Source: Mangrovihabitans endophyticus (GTDB lineage Bacteria; Actinomycetota; Actinomycetes; Mycobacteriales; Micromonosporaceae). Taken from it: a DNA stretch of 52,275 bases. Made by a program: the position numbers and the translations under genes. Below the pieces are notes generated by a model. The model was given only the letters and a program-made list of their open reading frames with translations. It did no database searches and was not told the DNA's origin. How positions within the stretch are numbered: the stretch's first letter is position 1; every line of letters starts with the position of its first letter. The DNA lies in assembly GCF_014646155.1 (NCBI RefSeq), contig NZ_BMMX01000039.1, forward strand, positions 1-52,275, given 5' to 3'. This document shows, piece by piece, positions 48,355 through 52,275 of this stretch.

Positions 48355-48864
48355 CTACTGCGGGTTGGGTGTGCCGTTCGGCCAGATGCAGGGTGAGCTG
48401 CTGCTGAGGGTGAAGTCGAGGTGGTCGCCGCGGGCGAAGGCGCGGACGATCACCGCGTAGCCGTCGGGGGTTTCCACGACGTATTTCGGGTCGGGCCGGG
48501 TGCGGCCGTCGTCGTGGACGCGGTAGTGCGGTTGTTGCCAATAGCGGACCAGCGTGGATATCACTTGGTCTGCCGGCCATGTCTGGCCGGTGGTGGGTGG
48601 GACGAGGTTGTATCGGTGTTCGACGAAGATGCGGCCGGCGGGTCCGTTGTCGGTGGGGTCGTCGCACGGTACGCCGTCGCTGTGCTGGAGTGACGCGCCG
48701 TCGGGTAGCGCGGCGAACGCTGCTCGGGCGAGCTGCTCGACACGGGCCTTGGCTTCGGCCCGGGTGTCGGTGGGTTGCACTTTGTCCTCCGTGGAGCAAC
48801 TCGCGAGGGCGAACGTGGCCAAGACCGCGCCGAGCAGGGACGCAGTGGTGCTGCGGAGTCTCAT
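48355..48864 (-). CDS. Secreted lipoprotein, copy 1
   Basis: 169 residues with a lipoprotein signal peptide (MRLRSTTASLLGAVLATFAL then ASC as lipobox). The mature part contains PCDDPTDNGPAGRIFVEHRY, DPKYVVETPDGYAVIV and a C-terminal SSSSPCIWPNGTPNPQ, all closely matched by the second copy at 51578-52111. Two conserved cysteines may form a disulfide. The start overlaps the stop of a frameshifted DUF1023-type hydrolase gene, as in copy 2. Its role is unknown; the pair is often near type VII substrates in related actinomycetes (from general knowledge). Confidence 0.75.
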   Translation of the reverse strand: MRLRSTTASLLGAVLATFALASCSTEDKVQPTDTRAEAKARVEQLARAAFAALPDGASLQHSDGVPCDDPTDNGPAGRIFVEHRYNLVPPTTGQTWPADQVISTLVRYWQQPHYRVHDDGRTRPDPKYVVETPDGYAVIVRAFARGDHLDFTLSSSSPCIWPNGTPNPQ

Positions 48865-49302
48865 CGCAGTCTCTCCGTCTGACCGGTGACGATGTAGGCC
48901 ATGTTCCTGCGGGCGATGTTGCGGTTATCCCAGTATGCGGAGTGGGTGGCGGCTTCGTTGTCGGGGTTGCCCGGGGGAGGCGACGAAGACGAGCGCGTCG
49001 GCGTTGATGGCGGGGTTTTGGGCGGCGTGGCCGATGACGGTGGATCCGTAGCTGTGTCCGAGCACGGTGTTGCGGGAGGGGGTGTCGCCGTCGTGGGTGG
49101 CGCGTAGTCCGGTTTGGAAGCGGTCGAGGTCGTCGGCGGCGTCTTCGGCGTAGGTGCTGGATCCGGCTTGGGGGATGCTGTCCGGAGCGTCGTAGCCCAG
49201 CCAGAACACCGCTGAGGTGGACGCGTCCGGGGCGTAGAGGGTGGCGTCGCCGGCCATCAGGTCGGTGCGGGTGACGTCGCCGCCGACTTCGAGCGCTACC
49301 GG
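48861..49302 (-). pseudogene. DUF1023 alpha/beta hydrolase, truncated and frameshifted
   Basis: From about 49300 the minus strand encodes LEVGGDVTRTDLMAGDATLY, AVFWLGYDAPDSIPQAGSST and NTVLGHSYGSTVIGHAAQNP, with the nucleophile in GHSYGS, as in DUF1023 hydrolases. After VFVASPG the frame shifts: NPDNEAATHSAYWDNRNIAR then RNMAYIVTGQTERLR-stop lies one frame over and ends at 48861. The N-terminal half is missing. It preserves the same junction to the lipoprotein gene as the copy at the window's right edge. Confidence 0.7.
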
Positions 49303-49352
49303 CCGTGTAGCGGTAGGCCTGCCACGACATTCGTGGCACCCCGGCCGACATC

Positions 49353-49628
49353 GTGGACGTGGTGGACTTGTGCGGCGTGGTGGGCCACGCTGTGGGCGTG
49401 GCCGGTGAAGTATGGCAGGACGACAGTTGCCCTGACTGTGGCGGAGAGCTGCGGCTTGCCGGGCTGCTGCTCTGTTACCGCCCGGAGGACGACCGGCGTG
49501 TCTGCCGGGCCCCACTGTGGTGCTCCACCTGCGATCGGGTGTGGAGCCGCTGGGCAGATCGCCAAGACCCGCTGGAGCCCGACGAACCGCTGCCCGCAAG
49601 CATGAAACGGTCGTTACTGGGCCGATAG
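49353..49628 (+). CDS. Zinc-ribbon protein
   Basis: 91 residues from GTG. DDSCPDCGGELRLAGLLLCY, RRVCRAPLWCSTCDRVWSRW and ADRQDPLEPDEPLP show a CPxCG knuckle and a later WCSTC knuckle, a typical four-cysteine zinc ribbon, with an additional VC-R in between. No signal peptide. Function unknown; small zinc ribbons often bind nucleic acids or partner proteins. It lies head-on to the truncated hydrolase remnant. A degraded relative of the first knuckle region is seen near 16731. Confidence 0.65.
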   Translation: MDVVDLCGVVGHAVGVAGEVWQDDSCPDCGGELRLAGLLLCYRPEDDRRVCRAPLWCSTCDRVWSRWADRQDPLEPDEPLPASMKRSLLGR

Positions 49629-50052
49629 GCTCGTACCGGGAACAGGGATACCTCTGAGGACTTAGCCGGTTCGGTGCTCTGCGACACACGCGGGACTCGT
49701 TCAGACCGGGACGTTCCCGGAGACGCCTGCTCCGCGAGCGGTGAACCGGGTGTCGGCGATGCCCCCGCCGCGCCAGGGCCAGCTCCCCTGCGGGAGGGCC
49801 CTAACCGGGCGCATCATGTCGTATCGCAAACCCGCGCCGCGAACGTTTCGCCGGGGATCGTCGGCATAAATGTCTGATGCAACGCGCCGCAGGTCACACG
49901 GGTGCTAGGACCGCTGCCGACTCGACGATTCACCCCTGCCACTCACGAAGAGTCACCAGTGACGCAGCCAAACACGCGGATTGTGGCATGTGAGTCGGCC
50001 CCGACAGGGTAGTCAGGCGAACACCTGATTTCATGGGGCCCGCTAACGACCG
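49629..50052. other. Gap with nothing recognised
   Basis: About 420 bases with no convincing gene, palindrome or repeat. Confidence 0.5.
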
Positions 50053-50259
50053 CTATGGCGGGTCTCCATGCTGACGGCAGCGTTGGCGTGCAGCAAAGAG
50101 TTCTGACAACGCCCTAAGGACCTCAGGTATCCTTTCGGCTGGAACCTTGAGCAACACCACCAGCGCTACAACGAGGCGGGGAAGGGTCCAAGAAAACACG
50201 ACGATAGCCAGACACATCGGGCTACCAAATATGGCATTTGCCAGCACATCGAGGGACAT
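50053..50259 (-). CDS. Small single-helix membrane protein
   Basis: 68 residues from ATG with AGGAGAGG directly upstream, a strong ribosome binding site. MCLAIVVFSWTLPRLVVALV-VLLKV (about residues 15-39) is one membrane helix, followed by a helical, basic cytoplasmic tail (AERIPEVLRALSELFAARQR). Lower GC than the surroundings. No family recognised. A palindrome 52 bases upstream (50311-50328) may regulate it. Size and topology would fit a small toxin, an antitoxin-linked peptide or a holin-like protein, but nothing proves that. Confidence 0.5.
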   Translation of the reverse strand: MSLDVLANAIFGSPMCLAIVVFSWTLPRLVVALVVLLKVPAERIPEVLRALSELFAARQRCRQHGDPP

Positions 50260-50310
50260 GACCTCTCCTCACTCGCCTGACCGAGTGAGTGCACCAAACT
50301 ACCTCACCTC

Positions 50311-50328
50311 GATCAGTCAGAACTGATC
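50311..50328. promoter_or_regulatory. Palindrome upstream of the small membrane gene
   Basis: GATCAGT-CAGA-ACTGATC is a perfect palindrome with 7-base arms, 52 bases upstream of the start at 50259 on the minus strand. The location and AT-richer surroundings fit an operator in a promoter. Confidence 0.45.
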
Positions 50329-50912
50329 TCGAAGAGGCCGCTTGGTTGCCGCCGAGCCGCCATCTCAACGACGCCACAGATCTCTTGCTGCGTCTGTGCG
50401 TCCTTCCTATCCATCCAGTCGAAGCATACCAAATACCGCACTGTCTGCTATAGAGTGCAATCAAACAGGTGACCGCGCACTCCTGCGCGGCGATTTGTTT
50501 GCTGATCTACGACCGCCACCAGTCCGGAACCGAGCACTGAGATCTTCATTGCATCCATACGCACATCACCCGACGATCCGACATCTCCCGGCAGGGGCAG
50601 CCAACACCGCAGGGAGCGGTTTGAGATGTATACGGCCGCCACGATCTACATGCCTCGACGTCTACACCGCCGCCCGTCTGCTGGTCCACAACCGGGAATG
50701 CCCGCCTTCAACTTCCGCACCCACCCGCCACGCCGATCATCGGCGAATCGACCGCGATCCGGCGATGCTGCGCCGCCACGAACGCCCTTGCGGGACACAA
50801 ACCGCCGATGCAGCAGGTCGCCCGCACCGCTATGAGACGACGCATGACCCAACGCGATCGTTGACCGGCAGCGACCGTTTGATAGGTGCCGTGCCTGCTC
50901 GTTCGGCAGGAT
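50329..50912. other. Gap with nothing recognised
   Basis: About 580 bases. Frames are open on the plus strand, but they are Arg/Pro/His-rich, mutually overlapping and without motifs. It probably holds the promoter of the gene at 50913. Confidence 0.5.
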
Positions 50913-51500
50913 GTGCTGGTGAGCCTACCTCCCTCTGAACGATCCCAAGCGCGGTTGGACGCCGCTCACCTCCGGCGGCTGTCCGACCTCGCGGAACAAG
51001 ACCATGAGTACTTCACCCGAGACGACGGCCGGCCGGAGTACCGGAACCGTCGTCTTCTCGTCGCACTCGGACAGGGTGCCGCTCTACACTACCTGGACCG
51101 CCGTACGGGTATCAAAGATCTCGATTTGTGGACGTTCTATGCCGCCGTTCCCGGCCGCCGCTTTCCCGCCGACAAGCGCGAAACGCACGCCGATTTCGGA
51201 GAATCGGATCTGGGCCGTCAGCGGTACGACCTGGACGCGGCTCGTAACCAACGCGAGCGCAGCCGATTCCAGACCTGGCAAAACTATTCGGGCCGTCGAG
51301 TCGATTTCATGCTGCGGTCTCTGCCGGTGCCGCCCGACGCCGTTATCGAGGATGCTGTCGCTGCGGTGCAGCGCTGGCTGGCCCAGGGAGCCGCGACGAA
51401 TGCGCGTCACAAGCCGACCCCGTGGCATCTGGCGAAGAAGGCCATGATCCTCGTCTGGCCCCACGAGCGGGCGGGCGATCAGCTATGGCCACGTCCGTAA
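50913..51500 (+). CDS. Nucleotidyltransferase-like protein
   Basis: 195 residues from GTG; in-frame GTGs at 50886 and 50919 are alternatives. RRLLVALGQGAALHYLDRRT then GIKDLDLWTFYA looks like the G-x-G/A and D-x-D start of a minimal nucleotidyltransferase fold, followed by YSGRRVDFMLRSLPV as the third-strand aspartate. The C-terminus (HLAKKAMILVWPHERAGDQL-WP) is conserved in actinobacterial hypotheticals I recall. Such folds occur in AbiEii/MNT toxins, but no antitoxin partner is adjacent. Assignment is tentative. Confidence 0.5.
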   Translation: MLVSLPPSERSQARLDAAHLRRLSDLAEQDHEYFTRDDGRPEYRNRRLLVALGQGAALHYLDRRTGIKDLDLWTFYAAVPGRRFPADKRETHADFGESDLGRQRYDLDAARNQRERSRFQTWQNYSGRRVDFMLRSLPVPPDAVIEDAVAAVQRWLAQGAATNARHKPTPWHLAKKAMILVWPHERAGDQLWPRP

Positions 51501-51577
51501 ACCGGTACTTCCACCGATCAAGCGTCACGCCGTCGGGCGCTGGGCGCAAAGCGGCGGCGGGCACGCAGAAGGCGGAC

Positions 51578-52111
51578 CTACTGAGCGTCGGGTGAGCCGT
51601 TGGGCCAGATGCAGGGTGAGCTGCCGGTGAGGGTGAAGTCGTGGCGGTCGCCGCGGTCCAAGGCGTCGAGGGTGAGGGCGTACCCGTCGGGGGTTTCGAC
51701 GACGTAGCGGGGATCAGGGTCGGTGCGGCGGTCGTCGTGGACGCGGTAGCTCTGGTCATGCCAGTAGGCGACCAGGGCGGGGATGACGTCGTCGACGGAC
51801 CAGGTGTCGTCATCGGGCGGGACGAGGGTGTAGCGGTGTTCGACGAAGATCCGGCCGGCGGGTCCGTTGTCGGTGGGGTCGTCGCAGGGAGCCTCGTCGC
51901 TGCCGTCGTGGTACTTCAGCGTCGTGCCGTCGGGCAGCGCAGCGACCGCTTGCCGGGTGAGCTGATCGACGCGGGCTGTTGCCTGGGGCTGGGTGTCGGT
52001 GGGTTGCACGGCCTCATCCTTTGCGGTGCAGCCGGTCGGTGCGGTCAAGACCAGGGCGGTCACGGTTATCGCAGCCAGCATCGACGCGACGGCGCGGTAG
52101 GGCACTGTCAT
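51578..52111 (-). CDS. Secreted lipoprotein, copy 2
   Basis: 177 residues with a signal peptide ending in a lipobox-like APTGC. The mature part has PCDDPTDNGPAGRIFVEHRY, DPRYVVETPDGYALTLDA and GSSPCIWPNGSPDAQ, closely matching copy 1 at 48355-48864. The central part diverges (DDTWSVDDVIPALVAYWHDQ against the copy 1 equivalent). The start overlaps the stop of an upstream hydrolase gene by four bases, so lipoprotein and hydrolase are made together. Subcellular place: outer face of the membrane. Confidence 0.78.
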   Translation of the reverse strand: MTVPYRAVASMLAAITVTALVLTAPTGCTAKDEAVQPTDTQPQATARVDQLTRQAVAALPDGTTLKYHDGSDEAPCDDPTDNGPAGRIFVEHRYTLVPPDDDTWSVDDVIPALVAYWHDQSYRVHDDRRTDPDPRYVVETPDGYALTLDALDRGDRHDFTLTGSSPCIWPNGSPDAQ

Positions 52112-52275
52112 CGCAGTTTCTCCGTCTGACCGGTGACGATGTAGGCCATGTTCCTGCGGGCAATGTTGCGGTTATCCCAGTATGCGGAGTGGGTGCCAGC
52201 TTCGTTGTCGGGGTTGCCGGGGGCGCTGGTGAAGACGTGGGCGCCGAAGTCGTCGCGGGTGGGGTCGTTGCCGTG
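52108..52275 (-). CDS. DUF1023 alpha/beta hydrolase, C-terminal end only
   Basis: The window ends within this gene. The visible last 55 residues read NDPTRDDFGAHVFTSAPGNP then DNEAGTHSAYWDNRNIARRN and MAYIVTGQTEKLR. They match the C-terminus of the frameshifted copy at 48861-49302 nearly residue for residue, but without its frameshift. The TGA overlaps the lipoprotein ATG. The catalytic part lies beyond the window edge. Confidence 0.7.
   Translation of the reverse strand, partial: HGNDPTRDDFGAHVFTSAPGNPDNEAGTHSAYWDNRNIARRNMAYIVTGQTEKLR

Overview
This is high-GC DNA whose genes often start with GTG and overlap by ATGA or GTGA. It encodes families typical of filamentous actinomycetes: a PrgI/VirB4/VirD4-type conjugation set, replication-relaxation protein, DUF2637 Spd-like proteins, BTAD regulators, an MmyB regulator and type VII secretion substrates. 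A Micromonosporaceae-like host (Actinoplanes type) is my inference. No rRNA, tRNA or CRISPR array was seen.

Most of the window reads as a mosaic, partly decayed integrative conjugative element (ICE). Its left edge (1-4.2 kb) is a junkyard: a truncated IS110 transposase, a truncated type VII substrate pair, a SnoaL-like protein, an MmyB regulator killed by two stop codons and fused to an IS21 fragment, and a frameshifted excisionase. The transfer core (4.2-14 kb) holds a VirB2-like pilin candidate, a VirB6/TrbL-like membrane protein, a small protein sharing its tail motif, PrgI, VirB4 and a TraG/VirD4 coupling ATPase, closely packed and mostly overlapping.

A cargo and scar zone follows (14-18.4 kb): an IS21 remnant, an SDR oxidoreductase, a pRiA4b ORF-3-like protein, a second frameshifted excisionase, a VOC protein, a wrecked IS256 transposase and a DUF1508 protein. 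From 19.3 to 30.6 kb the ICE resumes. It has a replication-relaxation protein next to a candidate oriT, then a run of ICE-type proteins of unknown function, a flavoprotein, an Spd-like membrane protein and a secreted lysozyme-like/NlpC-P60 protein for crossing the wall.

A GbsR/MarR-methyltransferase operon and an alpha/beta hydrolase behind an IS21 stump (30.7-33.6 kb) interrupt it. An ardC-dprA pair preceded by palindromes follows (33.6-35.9 kb). A lower-GC island (36.5-39.7 kb) carries a TOPRIM protein, a uracil-DNA-glycosylase-like protein and a WD40 protein. On the minus strand, 39.6-47.6 kb encodes a second Spd-like protein, two membrane-tethered BTAD regulators (one with LysM) and an Hsp70-like ATPase fused to a polytopic membrane domain.

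The right end has two copies of a DUF1023 hydrolase-lipoprotein pair, a zinc-ribbon protein, a small membrane protein and a nucleotidyltransferase-like protein. No integrase was found, and both excisionase genes are frameshifted, so the element may no longer be able to excise by itself. The most unusual features are the Hsp70-membrane/BTAD cluster, the repeated large inverted repeats in leaders between ICE genes, and an ACCCAAC motif shared by two non-coding regions.
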